A DNA stretch of 64,000 nt, from positions 82,956 through 146,955 of the forward strand of contig NZ_JASITE010000017.1 of assembly GCF_030767025.1 (NCBI RefSeq). Reading direction: 5' to 3'. Origin of the DNA: Nocardia sp. CC227C. GTDB taxonomy: Bacteria; Actinomycetota; Actinomycetes; Mycobacteriales; Mycobacteriaceae. Every line of letters begins with the position of its first letter. Position 1 is the stretch's first letter. A model generated the notes under the pieces. That model was not told the origin of the DNA and did no database searches. It worked only from the letters and a program-made list of their open reading frames with translations. Shown here one piece after another: positions 7,837 through 15,734 of the stretch. The position numbers and the translations under genes were made by a program.

Positions 7837-8832
7837 TCAGAACTCGCCCGCCACGCCGAGGACGGTGCGCCCGGAGTGGGTGCCGTCCAAGATCGAGCGC
7901 AGCACCTGGGGCGCGTCTGTGATCGGCGCGTAGTTCTCCAGCAGCGAAAGATGGCGCGGCTTCAAGTCTTTCGCCAGCCGCGCCCACAGTTCCCGCCGGG
8001 GGCCGATGGGCAGGTTCACCGAGTCCACGCCCAGCAGCGAGACACCGCGCAGGATGAAGGGCATCACCGTGGTGGGCAGCTCCGTACCCCCGGTGAGGCC
8101 GGAAACCGCCACGGAGCCACCGTAATTCACGGTGGAGAGAATGTAGGCGAGCGAGCGGCCGCCCACGCTGTCGACCGCACCAGCCCACCGCGACTTACCG
8201 AGGGGGCGGATCTTGGCGTCGGGATCCTCGGGCAGGCGGCCGATCACCGACGCCGCGCCGAGTGTGCCGAGCAGCTCCGCGGCATCGGACTTGCCGGTGG
8301 AGGCCACCACCTCGAAGCCGAGACCGGCCAGGATGTCCACCGCGACGCTGCCGACCCCACCGGTCGCGCCGGTGACCAGCACCGGTCCGGATTCGGGGGT
8401 GAGGCCGCGGTCCAGCAACGCCTGCACACTCAGGGCCGCGGTGAAACCGGCCGTGCCGAGCGCGGCGGCCTCGCGGGGCGTGAGGCCCTCCAGCGGCACC
8501 ACCCACTCCGCGGGAACTCGGGCGTACTCGGCGAATCCGCCATTGCGCGAAACACCGATCTCGTAGCCGTGCGCCAGCACCGGATCGCCGGGCGCGAACG
8601 CCGGGTCCTCCGACGACACCACCTCACCGGACAGATCGATGCCCGGAACGATCGGGTATTCGCGCACCACCCCGCCGCGCGGCGTAATGGCAAGCCCGTC
8701 CTTGTAATTCGCACTCGAGAAGTGCACCTTGATCGTCACCGTGCCCGCCCCGAGGAAGTCGTCGCCGACCTCCTCACGAGCCAGCACCACACTGCCGTCG
8801 GATTCGCGTGCCACCATCGCCGAGAACGCCAT
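7837..8832 (-). CDS. Zinc-independent MDR oxidoreductase, AcuI/YhdH-like
   Basis: A 331-residue medium-chain dehydrogenase/reductase resembling acryloyl-CoA reductase AcuI (YhdH): NADPH-dependent reduction of an enoyl or acryloyl thioester, or of a quinone. The GroES-like half carries NYKDGLAITPRGG and GIDLSGEV. The Rossmann half has VLVTGATGGVGSVAVDILA, typical of this subfamily. The structural and catalytic zinc cysteines of alcohol dehydrogenases are absent, as expected. Start ATG 8832 (MAFSAMVARE) is preferred over 8844. The next gene downstream of its promoter region is an enoyl-CoA hydratase-like protein on the same strand, which fits acyl-CoA metabolism. Confidence 0.85.
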   Translation of the reverse strand: MAFSAMVARESDGSVVLAREEVGDDFLGAGTVTIKVHFSSANYKDGLAITPRGGVVREYPIVPGIDLSGEVVSSEDPAFAPGDPVLAHGYEIGVSRNGGFAEYARVPAEWVVPLEGLTPREAAALGTAGFTAALSVQALLDRGLTPESGPVLVTGATGGVGSVAVDILAGLGFEVVASTGKSDAAELLGTLGAASVIGRLPEDPDAKIRPLGKSRWAGAVDSVGGRSLAYILSTVNYGGSVAVSGLTGGTELPTTVMPFILRGVSLLGVDSVNLPIGPRRELWARLAKDLKPRHLSLLENYAPITDAPQVLRSILDGTHSGRTVLGVAGEF

Positions 8833-8903
8833 GCAGCCGAGCATAGGCCGTTCCCGCGCGCGAGACCGTGGTCACGGCGGCGCGGTATTCGGACCGGCGA
8901 CCG

Positions 8904-9704
8904 TCAGGCGAATTTCGGGGCGCGTTTGCCCAGGAACGCGGCGATGCCCTCCTGGCCGTCGGCGGAACCGGCCGCATCGGAGATGAAGCCCGCCTCGGTG
9001 TTCATCTGCTCCTCGAGGGTGTGGCCGTGGGTGACCAGGAGCAGCTTCTTGACGTGGGCGTTGGCGGTTCTCGGGCCGGCGGCGAACTGTTCGGCGAGGG
9101 CGTCGACGGTGGCGGTGAGGTCGGCGTCGGGGACAACGCGGTGCAGCAGGCCCCACTCCAGCGCCTCCGCGGCCTTCAGGGTGCGGTTGGTGAGCATGAG
9201 TTCCTGGGTGCGGCGCAGGCCGATCAGGCGGGGCAGATAGTAGGACGAACCGCCGTCGGGGCTCAGCCCCGCGCGGGTGTAGGCCATGGTGAAGGCGGCG
9301 GATTCGGCCGCGACCACCAGGTCACCGGCGATGGCCAGGCTGAAGCCCGCGCCCGCCGCGGTGCCGTTGACGGCCACGATGAGCAGGGCGTCCATCCGGG
9401 CGAACGAGGACAGGGCCTGATGCAGGTCCTCGGCGAGGGACTGCACGTACGGGCCGGGGCCCGCCGCGGCGGCGGCCATTCCCTTGAGATCGCCGCCGGC
9501 GGAGAAGAAGCGGCCCGCGCCGGTCAGGATCACGACCTTGAGCGTCGGGTCGTCGACGCACAACCCGGCCGCGGCGGCCAGTTCGCGGCCGAGGTCGGCG
9601 TTGATGCCATTGGCGGCGTCGGGCCGATTCAGCGTGACGCGGGCGATGTCGCCGGTCCGCTCGAACCGGATCGTCTCGAACTCGGTCGTGTTCCGGTCGC
9701 TCAT
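8904..9704 (-). CDS. Enoyl-CoA hydratase/isomerase (crotonase family)
   Basis: A 266-residue crotonase-fold protein acting on enoyl-CoA thioesters in beta-oxidation-type pathways. Oxyanion-hole segments are visible: GRFFSAGGDLKGM and NGTAAGAGFSLAIAGDLVVA. The acid/base region reads YTRAGLSPDGGSSYYLPRL. This is the PaaG-like arrangement, with Asp instead of the classical crotonase Glu pair, so an isomerase role is as likely as hydration. ATG 9704 is preceded by AAAGGG at good spacing. It lies 71 bases upstream of the AcuI-like gene on the same strand and may be co-transcribed with it. Confidence 0.85.
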   Translation of the reverse strand: MSDRNTTEFETIRFERTGDIARVTLNRPDAANGINADLGRELAAAAGLCVDDPTLKVVILTGAGRFFSAGGDLKGMAAAAAGPGPYVQSLAEDLHQALSSFARMDALLIVAVNGTAAGAGFSLAIAGDLVVAAESAAFTMAYTRAGLSPDGGSSYYLPRLIGLRRTQELMLTNRTLKAAEALEWGLLHRVVPDADLTATVDALAEQFAAGPRTANAHVKKLLLVTHGHTLEEQMNTEAGFISDAAGSADGQEGIAAFLGKRAPKFA

Positions 9705-9862
9705 GGGTGATCCCTTTCGTCGCTTGCGGACAGCATGACAAACACCGGGGCCGGGGGCAGCCACGAGCCCCTGTTTCGCATTGGGTATCGGGGGCATAAC
9801 AGTTCTGTCCGATGGGTTCGGGTCGTCGTATGCTCGGGCGCAGTTTTCGTGGAGGAGCATCG

Positions 9863-10285
9863 GTGAGCGGTTCCAATGTGCAACGGCAGGCGTCGGCAGT
9901 GAAAGTCTCTTCTTTGGAGCTGAATTCAATCGGTGGCAGGCGAAAGATGAACGGCGAGTGGGCCGTTCCGACACAGATTCGCGCCGAATCACCGAAAGGC
10001 ACTGTGACAGTCGACTTCACGCGCGCCTTCTGTCCCCACCGCGAAATCGATATGCGCGTCGACGTCGGCTCCGGCTCGGTGGTGCTGGTGGTGCCGCGCG
10101 GGTGGCGGGTGCACCTCGACGAGGTGCGCACGGACGTCGGGCGCGTGGTGAACCGGGTCAAGCGCAAGCCGTTCCCGGGCGCCCGGGTGGTGCGGGTGAG
10201 CGGTCATGTCGAATCCGGCGTGGTGAAGGCCCGGTATCCGTACCGCTACCTCGGGACCTGGTTCAAGGGGCGCAGCCCGCACTGA
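9863..10285 (+). CDS. LiaF-like C-terminal domain protein
   Basis: A 140-residue soluble protein. The C-terminal two thirds (ESPKGTVTVDFTRAF ... EIDMRVDVGSGSVVLVVPRGW) looks like the beta-rich domain found at the C-terminus of LiaF and of DUF1707 proteins (cell-wall-active antibiotic response). No membrane segment is present, unlike full LiaF. GTG 9863 has GGAGGAG about 6 bases upstream and a TATGCT -10-like hexamer about 20 bases further up. Its function is unknown; the family link is by pattern only. Confidence 0.65.
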   Translation: MSGSNVQRQASAVKVSSLELNSIGGRRKMNGEWAVPTQIRAESPKGTVTVDFTRAFCPHREIDMRVDVGSGSVVLVVPRGWRVHLDEVRTDVGRVVNRVKRKPFPGARVVRVSGHVESGVVKARYPYRYLGTWFKGRSPH

Positions 10286-10324
10286 GCCGCGGCCGCTCGG
10301 CAGCGGGGCCATTGCTCCCTCGCG

Positions 10325-10347
10325 CGAACAGAACTAGATTCTGTTCG
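10325..10347. promoter_or_regulatory. Operator and -10 element of TetR/thioesterase operon
   Basis: Perfect palindrome CGAACAGAA-CTAGA-TTCTGTTCG. A TAGATT -10-like hexamer sits at 10336-10340 region within its centre, and the right arm ends on the first base of the GTG start codon, 6-7 bases downstream. The regulator would therefore be read from a leaderless message and would cover its own -10 when bound. Confidence 0.72.
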
Positions 10348-10919
10348 TGCAGATTCGAGATCGGTTGCTGCTGGCGGCCGAGCGGCAGTTCGCGGAATAC
10401 GGCGCGCTCGACGCCACCCTGAGCCGCATCCGCGCCGACGCCGGAGCCAGCGTCGGCGCGCTCTATCACCACTTCCCGGACAAGGCCGAGCTCTACCGTC
10501 AGGTCTGGGCCAATGCCCTGGCCGATTACCAGCGGCACTTCTGGTCGGCGGTCGGCGACAGCGCCGACGCAGAATCCGGAATCCGCGCCGGTGTCGCGGA
10601 ACACCTGCGCTGGGTCACCGACAACCGCCACCGCGCACAGGTTCTCACCTCCGCCCGGCCACCCGGCGTGCACGAGAGCGAGAGCAACCGCGAATTCCTG
10701 CGCGGCATTCTGCGCTGGTGGCGCACCCATGCCGCCTACGGCACCGTCCGCGAACTCGACTTCGACCTGCTCTACGCACTCTGGCTCGGCCCCGCCCAGC
10801 AGTACGCGCGCCTGTGGCTCGGCGGTGAGATCCACACCGCCCCGGTCGATGTGGCCGATCCACTGGCCGAGGCCGCCTGGCAGTCCCTCCGCACACCCCC
10901 GACCCGAGGACCCGCATGA
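10347..10919 (+). CDS. TetR family transcriptional regulator
   Basis: A 190-residue TetR protein. The helix-turn-helix spans about residues 5-50 (RDRLLLAAERQFAEYG ... AGASVGALYHHFPDKAELY). The GTG start is the first base after the -10 region, so translation is probably leaderless, and the palindromic operator covers the promoter. Its stop overlaps the ATG of a hotdog thioesterase (ATGA). The pair therefore looks like an autoregulated acyl-CoA-responsive unit; the ligand is inferred, not seen. Confidence 0.86.
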   Translation: MQIRDRLLLAAERQFAEYGALDATLSRIRADAGASVGALYHHFPDKAELYRQVWANALADYQRHFWSAVGDSADAESGIRAGVAEHLRWVTDNRHRAQVLTSARPPGVHESESNREFLRGILRWWRTHAAYGTVRELDFDLLYALWLGPAQQYARLWLGGEIHTAPVDVADPLAEAAWQSLRTPPTRGPA

Positions 10920-11359
10920 CCAAGACCCTCGACCTCGACCTCGCCCGCACGGTGCTGGAGGCCCAGGCTTTCAGTCGGCTCGTCGGCGCCCGGATCACCG
11001 CCTTCGGCGACGGATCCGCCACGCTGGAAATCCCCATCCGCCCGGAACTGGGCCAGCAGTTCGGCCTGGTCCACGGCGGCGTGCTCGCCTACGCCGCCGA
11101 CAACGCCCTCACCTTCGCGGCCGGAACGGTCCTGGGCGACAACGTCCTCACCGGCGGATTCACCATCACCTATCTGCGCCCCGCCACCGGCGTGCGGCTG
11201 CGCGCGGTCGCCAATGTCACGGGGGCAACCACACGGCAAGCCGTATGCCACTGCGAGATCTACGCCGATGACGAGAACGGCGAGTCGGCGCTGTGCGCGG
11301 TTGCGCAGGGAACGATCCGCTCGGTCGAACGAGAACTGAACGGAAGTGGCACCGCCTGA
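10916..11359 (+). CDS. PaaI-type hotdog thioesterase
   Basis: A 147-residue single-hotdog protein of the PaaI/YdiI group that hydrolyses acyl- or aryl-CoA thioesters, normally as a tetramer. The signature is LVHGGVLAYAADNALTFAA (about residues 47-65), followed by the strand pair GGFTITYLRPATG. It is co-translated with the upstream TetR through an ATGA overlap and converges with the VOC gene at 11412. Confidence 0.85.
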   Translation: MTKTLDLDLARTVLEAQAFSRLVGARITAFGDGSATLEIPIRPELGQQFGLVHGGVLAYAADNALTFAAGTVLGDNVLTGGFTITYLRPATGVRLRAVANVTGATTRQAVCHCEIYADDENGESALCAVAQGTIRSVERELNGSGTA

Positions 11360-11411
11360 GCTGAGCGCATCCGTGTCATCGCCGCCCGCACGTTTCGTCG
11401 GGAAGCCCGGA

Positions 11412-11825
11412 TCAGGTGGAGTAGCCGCCGACCAGCTCGCTGTTCCGACGGGAGGCGGCGTCATTGACCCCGATGATGTAACCGTCGGGATCAGCGAAGT
11501 AGAACTCACGTGTGCCCGTGTGATCGACCGAGGGTCCACGCAGGATGTCGGTGACCGCGGCACAGGTGTCGAGCATGGCCTGGAAGTCCTGGACCTCGAG
11601 ATAGAACATGCCGGTGAACCCGATCGGCTGGCCCGTCAACTCCGGCAACCAGTCCTGCAATTGCGCATTTCGATACAGCATGCCGCAGAACTGGCCGTCG
11701 AATACGAGCATGTGGATATCCTCGGGGCCCGTCGCGGTTCGACTGTCCACGGTGAACCCGAGCTTCTCGTAGAACGCCTTGCTCACAGCGGTGTCCTGCA
11801 CGCCGAGACAGGGGACGAACGGCAT
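11412..11825 (-). CDS. VOC superfamily (glyoxalase/bleomycin-resistance) protein
   Basis: A 137-residue protein of two beta-alpha-beta-beta-beta modules. Landmarks are CLGVQDTAVSKAFYEKLGF at the N-terminus and REFYFADPDGYIIGVNDA at the C-terminus, typical of metal-binding dioxygenase, glyoxalase or drug-sequestering proteins. It is the last gene of a minus-strand run that starts with ribosomal protein L28 at 12998, 42 bases after the acetyltransferase. The substrate is unknown. Confidence 0.8.
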   Translation of the reverse strand: MPFVPCLGVQDTAVSKAFYEKLGFTVDSRTATGPEDIHMLVFDGQFCGMLYRNAQLQDWLPELTGQPIGFTGMFYLEVQDFQAMLDTCAAVTDILRGPSVDHTGTREFYFADPDGYIIGVNDAASRRNSELVGGYST

Positions 11826-11867
11826 GTGCTTGTCCTTTCGTTTCGTGGGCGAGCTGCGGATACGAGT

Positions 11868-12365
11868 TCAGTCGAGGTGTTTGACCAGGATGTCGTAGTC
11901 GCCTGCCAGCCTATGGGGTGTCCAGCCTTGTGTGCGGTAGAGCCGTTGGGCGGGTTGGTTGTCGCGATGCACACCCAGCGCCAGGGACCGCACACCCGCC
12001 TGGGCGGCGGTGTCCTGCAATTGGCGCAGCAAGGCGGTCCCCAGACCGCGGCCGCGTGTCGCAGCGGTGGTGGCGATCGTGAGTTCGGGGGTGTGGTCAT
12101 CGACGAATGCCGGTGAGGCGACCGATCGGTCGAACAGCCGCACCCAGGCCGCACCGACGGGTGTGCCGTGTTCGTCCTGGGCGATGACGCCCAGGTCGGT
12201 CGGACCACCCCAGTCGGCGACATACCGGTAGGAGCCCGGTGTGCCGGGCAGCTCGTCGAGGGTGAGCAGGTGCCCGGAGGCGTGGGCGGCTTCGATCAGC
12301 ATGCGCGCCAAGAACGGTTGATCGTCGGATGTGCTCGCACGCAAGGTGTATCGGGAAGTGGGCAT
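11868..12365 (-). CDS. GNAT family N-acetyltransferase
   Basis: A 165-residue acetyl-CoA-dependent acetyltransferase. The acetyl-CoA loop is ATRGRGLGTALLRQL (motif A, Q/RxxGxG type). A C-terminal motif B reads LALGVHRDNQPAQRLYRTQGW. ATG 12365 is chosen because the GNAT fold begins within ten residues (YTLRASTSDDQPFL). It sits 37 bases after the zinc-ribbon-like gene and before the VOC gene. The acceptor substrate cannot be told. Confidence 0.8.
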   Translation of the reverse strand: MPTSRYTLRASTSDDQPFLARMLIEAAHASGHLLTLDELPGTPGSYRYVADWGGPTDLGVIAQDEHGTPVGAAWVRLFDRSVASPAFVDDHTPELTIATTAATRGRGLGTALLRQLQDTAAQAGVRSLALGVHRDNQPAQRLYRTQGWTPHRLAGDYDILVKHLD

Positions 12366-12402
12366 GTCGATTCTCTGGTGTCGGGGGCGCTGGGCCAGCG
12401 TG

Positions 12403-12777
12403 TCAGCGGGTGATCGGGCGGAGCCGATGCCGCAGCCGTTCGCTGTGTTGTCCGTATACGGGATCGTTGAGCGGCGCGTCGAGAAAATCGTTGTGCCGCA
12501 GTCGCCGCCCCAGCCGGGATTCGAGGCAGCCGATACACAGGATGCTGTCGGGTCGGGCTCCCGCGTGTTGCCAGAGGGCGTCGTGCACGGTGTACCACTC
12601 GTCGGGGCCCTCGAGCGGCGCGGTCGGCACCGCGCAGTCATGGCACGGAAACTCCTCTCGCGCGGGATGCGAGGATTTCCCGGTACCTCCTCGCCCCTCC
12701 ACCGTGCGGATACGCCGCACGAGCCGGTGTACCGATCGCTGCAGGGGCGAATCACCGCCGCCACGGTGGTTGCTCAC
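12403..12777 (-). CDS. Small Cys-pair (probable zinc) protein coupled to L28
   Basis: A 124-residue unassigned protein. The last 85 residues are the recognisable part: FPCHDCAVPTAPLEG, EWYTVHDALWQHAG and SILCIGCLESRLGR. The two CxxC pairs would make a zinc knuckle. GTG 12777 overlaps the L28 stop (GTGA), giving a rather basic, low-complexity leader of about 35 residues; a later start is possible. The coupling to a zinc-type L28 suggests a role linked to ribosome or zinc homeostasis, but this is inference. Confidence 0.6.
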   Translation of the reverse strand: MSNHRGGGDSPLQRSVHRLVRRIRTVEGRGGTGKSSHPAREEFPCHDCAVPTAPLEGPDEWYTVHDALWQHAGARPDSILCIGCLESRLGRRLRHNDFLDAPLNDPVYGQHSERLRHRLRPITR

Positions 12778-12998
12778 GGCGTCGCACGCCGCTGCACGCT
12801 GCCTTTCTTCAGGCATGAGGTGCACACCTTCATCCGTACGGGGGTGCCGTCTTTCACAGCGCGCACCGACTGGATGTTCGGGTTGAACCGGCGGCTGGTG
12901 CGCCCTTTGACGTAACGCTGCTGCGCGCGGCGCCCCGCGCGCGCGACACGGTTGCCGAAGCTGGGCTTCTTGCCGCACACATCGCAGTGGGCAGACAT
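12774..12998 (-). CDS. rpmB: 50S ribosomal protein L28, Cys4 (zinc) form
   Basis: A 74-residue L28. The N-terminus MSAHCDVCGKKPSFGN and the basic middle (RRFNPNIQSVRAV) are diagnostic. Two CxxC pairs (CDVC and CTSC) make it the zinc-binding form; actinobacteria often also carry a Cys-less paralog under Zur control elsewhere. ATG 12998 has AAAGGAG upstream. I found no clear Zur box in the upstream 80 bases. It leads an operon with a zinc-knuckle protein, an acetyltransferase and a VOC protein, not the usual rpmG/rpsN partners. Confidence 0.88.
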   Translation of the reverse strand: MSAHCDVCGKKPSFGNRVARAGRRAQQRYVKGRTSRRFNPNIQSVRAVKDGTPVRMKVCTSCLKKGSVQRRATP

Positions 12999-13212
12999 GA
13001 GTTCTCCTTTTCTCGAAAGTGTTCGCCGTCGGTCCGATCGGCGGGATCACAAGGGGATAGCGTCGGACGCGATCATGGGATACGCGAGATGCTTTTCGGT
13101 CGACCTTCACCGAGAATCCGCAGGCTGACCAGCGCCGGAACATCGCGTACACCGGTTCTGACGACCGACACATCGTGCGAATCGCATTCGATTCGATGCA
13201 CAATGCACGCAT

Positions 13213-13818
13213 TCAGATCCAGCCCCGGGTGGTTGCGATCCGGATGGACTCGATGCGGTTGCGGGCACCGATCTTGCGGTTGATGGCGGCGAGTTTGTTG
13301 CGAATCGTTCCTGCCGAAAGGTGCAGTGCCGCCCCGATTTCCTCCGGCGTGTGCCCGTACGACGCGAGCCGCAAGATGCCGACCTCGCCCGCACCGAGCG
13401 GATTGTCGGGGGTGTGCAGGGCTTCGGCCACAGCGTGCGGCTCCAGCACCCGTTCGCCGTGCGCGACGCGATTCACGGTGTCGGTCAACGCTTCCAGGGG
13501 TGCACTCCTGCTCAACAGTCCGTCCACCGGGGCCGTGAGTGCGCGGCCGAGCAGGTCGGGCCGGTTCGGTGGCGTCACCAGCACCACCCGGCAGTCCGAT
13601 GGCGCAGATCGAAGTCGGACCGCGACCGAGATCCCGTCCAGCCCGGGCAGATCGGCGTCCAGCACCGCGACATTCGGACCGGTGCGCACGGCGCACGGCG
13701 CCACCGCGGTACCGGTGGCCACCTGCGCGACCACCTGTACCCCGGGGATCCCGGACAGCACCGCAGCCATCGCTTCGCGGGGGAGCCGCAGGCCGCTCGC
13801 GATCAGTACTCGAATCAT
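13213..13818 (-). CDS. Orphan LuxR-type regulator with degenerate receiver
   Basis: A 201-residue NarL/LuxR-family protein. The C-terminal helix-turn-helix (EVGILRLASYGHTPEEIGAALHLSAGTIRNKLAAI, read in two parts) is intact. The N-terminal receiver is odd. The phosphoryl-acceptor region is kept (VLDADLPGLDG), but the acidic pair after strand 1 is replaced (VLIASGLRL instead of VLIADD...) and the conserved Lys is missing (LLSRSAP). It is therefore probably not switched by ordinary phosphorylation. No histidine kinase is adjacent. ATG 13818 begins the receiver; longer in-frame starts add unrelated residues. Confidence 0.82.
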   Translation of the reverse strand: MIRVLIASGLRLPREAMAAVLSGIPGVQVVAQVATGTAVAPCAVRTGPNVAVLDADLPGLDGISVAVRLRSAPSDCRVVLVTPPNRPDLLGRALTAPVDGLLSRSAPLEALTDTVNRVAHGERVLEPHAVAEALHTPDNPLGAGEVGILRLASYGHTPEEIGAALHLSAGTIRNKLAAINRKIGARNRIESIRIATTRGWI

Positions 13819-13876
13819 GGGACTTCCGTTTCCGGCAATGCCGATGTGATCGGAGGAATGGACATCCGAAGGCACC

Positions 13877-13917
13877 CCCGAGCCGTCCCCACACATCCGG
13901 TAGGGGGACGGCTCGGG
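13877..13917 (-). terminator. Terminator hairpin of the DHA2 efflux gene
   Basis: Perfect 14-bp stem CCCGAGCCGTCCCC (13877-13890) with GGGGACGGCTCGGG (13904-13917), 13-base loop. It begins 1 base past the stop codon of the efflux gene on the minus strand, and would insulate the LuxR gene downstream. Confidence 0.8.
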
Positions 13918-13918
13918 C

Positions 13919-15370
13919 TCAGCCTCGCGGCTGCCGGCGCGGCAGGAGGAACATCAGCGCCCACATCAGTACCAGTGCGCCGATGACGTACCGGAGCGTT
14001 GCGGCGAACGCGTCGGTCACTTCGGTGCCGTGCGCGCCCGCGGGTGCGTGCACGAAGTACGCCACCGAGGTCAGTGCGATACCCAGTGCGGTGCCGACCT
14101 GCATCGCGGTGTTGAACACACCCGACGCCGCACCCATATCCGCCGGATCGACCTGCCCGAGTGCCAATCCGGCCAGGCCCGCGCCGATCATGCCGAAACC
14201 GCATCCGAGCGCAAGCATCGGCGCGACCGCAGCGGCGAATGGCACCCCGGTGCCCTGCACGCTGACCAGCAGCTGATAGCCCAGCAGTGTCGCCGCGACC
14301 AGCAGCGCGCCGGCCTGGGGGACTCGACGCGCGTGTGCGAGAGCGAGTTTCGAGGCGATCATCGCACCACCCATGCCGCCAATCGCCACGGCGGCGGCGG
14401 CCGGTGCGAACCGAGCCGGAGACAGGCCGAGACCGTCCTGCATGAACAGGGTCCAGGTCAGCAGGAACACCCCCGAGACCAGCCCGAAGATCAGCTGGGA
14501 GGACACGCCTCCGACGAAGGACCGGCTCCGGAACAGCGTCAGCGCCAGCAGCGGTGATCCATTCCCAGCGATCTTGGTGCGCTGGTGCGCCACGAACGCC
14601 GTCAGCACCGCGACACCACCGATCATCATCGCCACACTCCACGCGGGCCAGTGGTACTGCCCGCCCACGGTGAGTGGATAGACGATCAGCAGCAGTCCGG
14701 AGCTGCACAGTAGGATGCCGAGCGGATCCAGACGCCGCGCGTGCGGGTCACTGGACTCCGGGATGAACCGCAGCCCGAGTGCTACCGCGGCCAGCCCGAT
14801 CGGAATGTTGATCAGGAAGATCGAGCGCCAGCCCAGCTCGAACAGATCCGCGCCGGTGAGCACGCCACCGAGCACCGGGCCGAGCACCCCGCCCAGCGAC
14901 ATGATCAACCCGTACAGGCCGAATGCCTTGGCGCGCGCCGCGCCGTCGAAACTGACATACAGCGTGGCCAGCACCTGCGGCACCATGACCGCCGCGGCCC
15001 CGCCCTGTAGCGCTCGCGCCGCGATCAGCATCGCCGGTCCGGTTGCCAGGCCACACAGCAGTGAGGCCAAGGTGAACGCGCCGGTGCCGAGCAGGAACAC
15101 GCGCTTGCGGCCGTACAGGTCGCCCAAGCGGCCGCCGGTGATCAGCCCGAGCGCGAACACCAGGGTGTACGCGGCCGGAATCCACTGCACCGCCACACTT
15201 GTCGCACCGGTCTCGGCCTGGATGGTCGGCAACGCGGTGTGCACGATCGATCCGTCGAGCGCATTCATCAACTCGGCGACCAGTACCACCACCAGGGTGA
15301 TGGTGAGAGCCCGTCCCGCGGTGCCGAGAGGGCCGCGAGCACGGGCGGTGTCGAGGGTTTCCGAAGACAC
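13919..15370 (-). CDS. DHA2-family MFS drug efflux transporter
   Basis: A 483-residue major facilitator of the 14-helix EmrB/QacA type, a proton-coupled multidrug exporter. Characteristic pieces are NALDGSIVHTALPTI in helix 1, GRLGDLYGRKRVFLLG (motif A) and GPVLGGVL (motif C of antiporters). GTG 15370 is chosen because AGGAGG lies 8-10 bases upstream; longer in-frame readings add a non-family leader. It is divergent from a TetR gene, with two identical-type palindromes between them. Confidence 0.88.
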   Translation of the reverse strand: MSSETLDTARARGPLGTAGRALTITLVVVLVAELMNALDGSIVHTALPTIQAETGATSVAVQWIPAAYTLVFALGLITGGRLGDLYGRKRVFLLGTGAFTLASLLCGLATGPAMLIAARALQGGAAAVMVPQVLATLYVSFDGAARAKAFGLYGLIMSLGGVLGPVLGGVLTGADLFELGWRSIFLINIPIGLAAVALGLRFIPESSDPHARRLDPLGILLCSSGLLLIVYPLTVGGQYHWPAWSVAMMIGGVAVLTAFVAHQRTKIAGNGSPLLALTLFRSRSFVGGVSSQLIFGLVSGVFLLTWTLFMQDGLGLSPARFAPAAAAVAIGGMGGAMIASKLALAHARRVPQAGALLVAATLLGYQLLVSVQGTGVPFAAAVAPMLALGCGFGMIGAGLAGLALGQVDPADMGAASGVFNTAMQVGTALGIALTSVAYFVHAPAGAHGTEVTDAFAATLRYVIGALVLMWALMFLLPRRQPRG

Positions 15371-15612
15371 GAAAACCTCCTGTTCTGACAGTTGGGAGAT
15401 ACGGGTAGGCCGGGGCCCACGCACGCCACTGCGCACAGGAGGGGTGGGGAGGGTACGACAGAGCCCAGGCCATCGGGGTACAAGCCGTCCACGACCCGAC
15501 CCGAGCACGCACGCGGCGGCTCATGAGGTCGGTGCCGGAACAACGGCTACTTGGCCTGGGAGATAAGTCATCACCTCGAAACTCGATCGGAGCGGATTAG
15601 GGATTACCGCTA

Positions 15613-15626
15613 GGTACATTTGTACC
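15613..15626. promoter_or_regulatory. Operator O1: GGTAC-ATTT-GTACC
   Basis: Perfect palindrome GGTACATTTGTACC between the divergent efflux and TetR genes. It shares the GGTACnnnnGTACC design with a second site whose centre is 59 bases away, so one regulator, most likely the adjacent TetR, should bind both. Confidence 0.75.
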
Positions 15627-15671
15627 CTTAAAGGAGTCGCCGGCGCAGCCGATATGAGCCGACTCACATTA

Positions 15672-15685
15672 GGTACCTATGTACC
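15672..15685. promoter_or_regulatory. Operator O2: GGTAC-CTAT-GTACC
   Basis: Second copy of the GGTACnnnnGTACC palindrome, flanked by A and T, about 50 bases before the TetR start. The two sites would let one repressor control both divergent promoters. Confidence 0.75.
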
Positions 15686-15734
15686 TTGGAGGGTCCGCGA
15701 GGAGAATCCAGACGGGCCGAGATAGGAGGTGCCG

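Larger units (their letters stand above)
15371..15734. other. Divergent intergenic region between efflux pump and TetR
   Basis: 364 bases without a gene. It holds the ribosome sites of both flanking genes and two TetR-type palindromes (15613-15626, 15672-15685). The part nearest the efflux gene (15380-15560) shows no structure I can name. Confidence 0.6.

Noticed and set aside
13000..13080. Zur box upstream of rpmB
   Set aside because: No AT-rich TGAnAAT-type palindrome is present in the leader.
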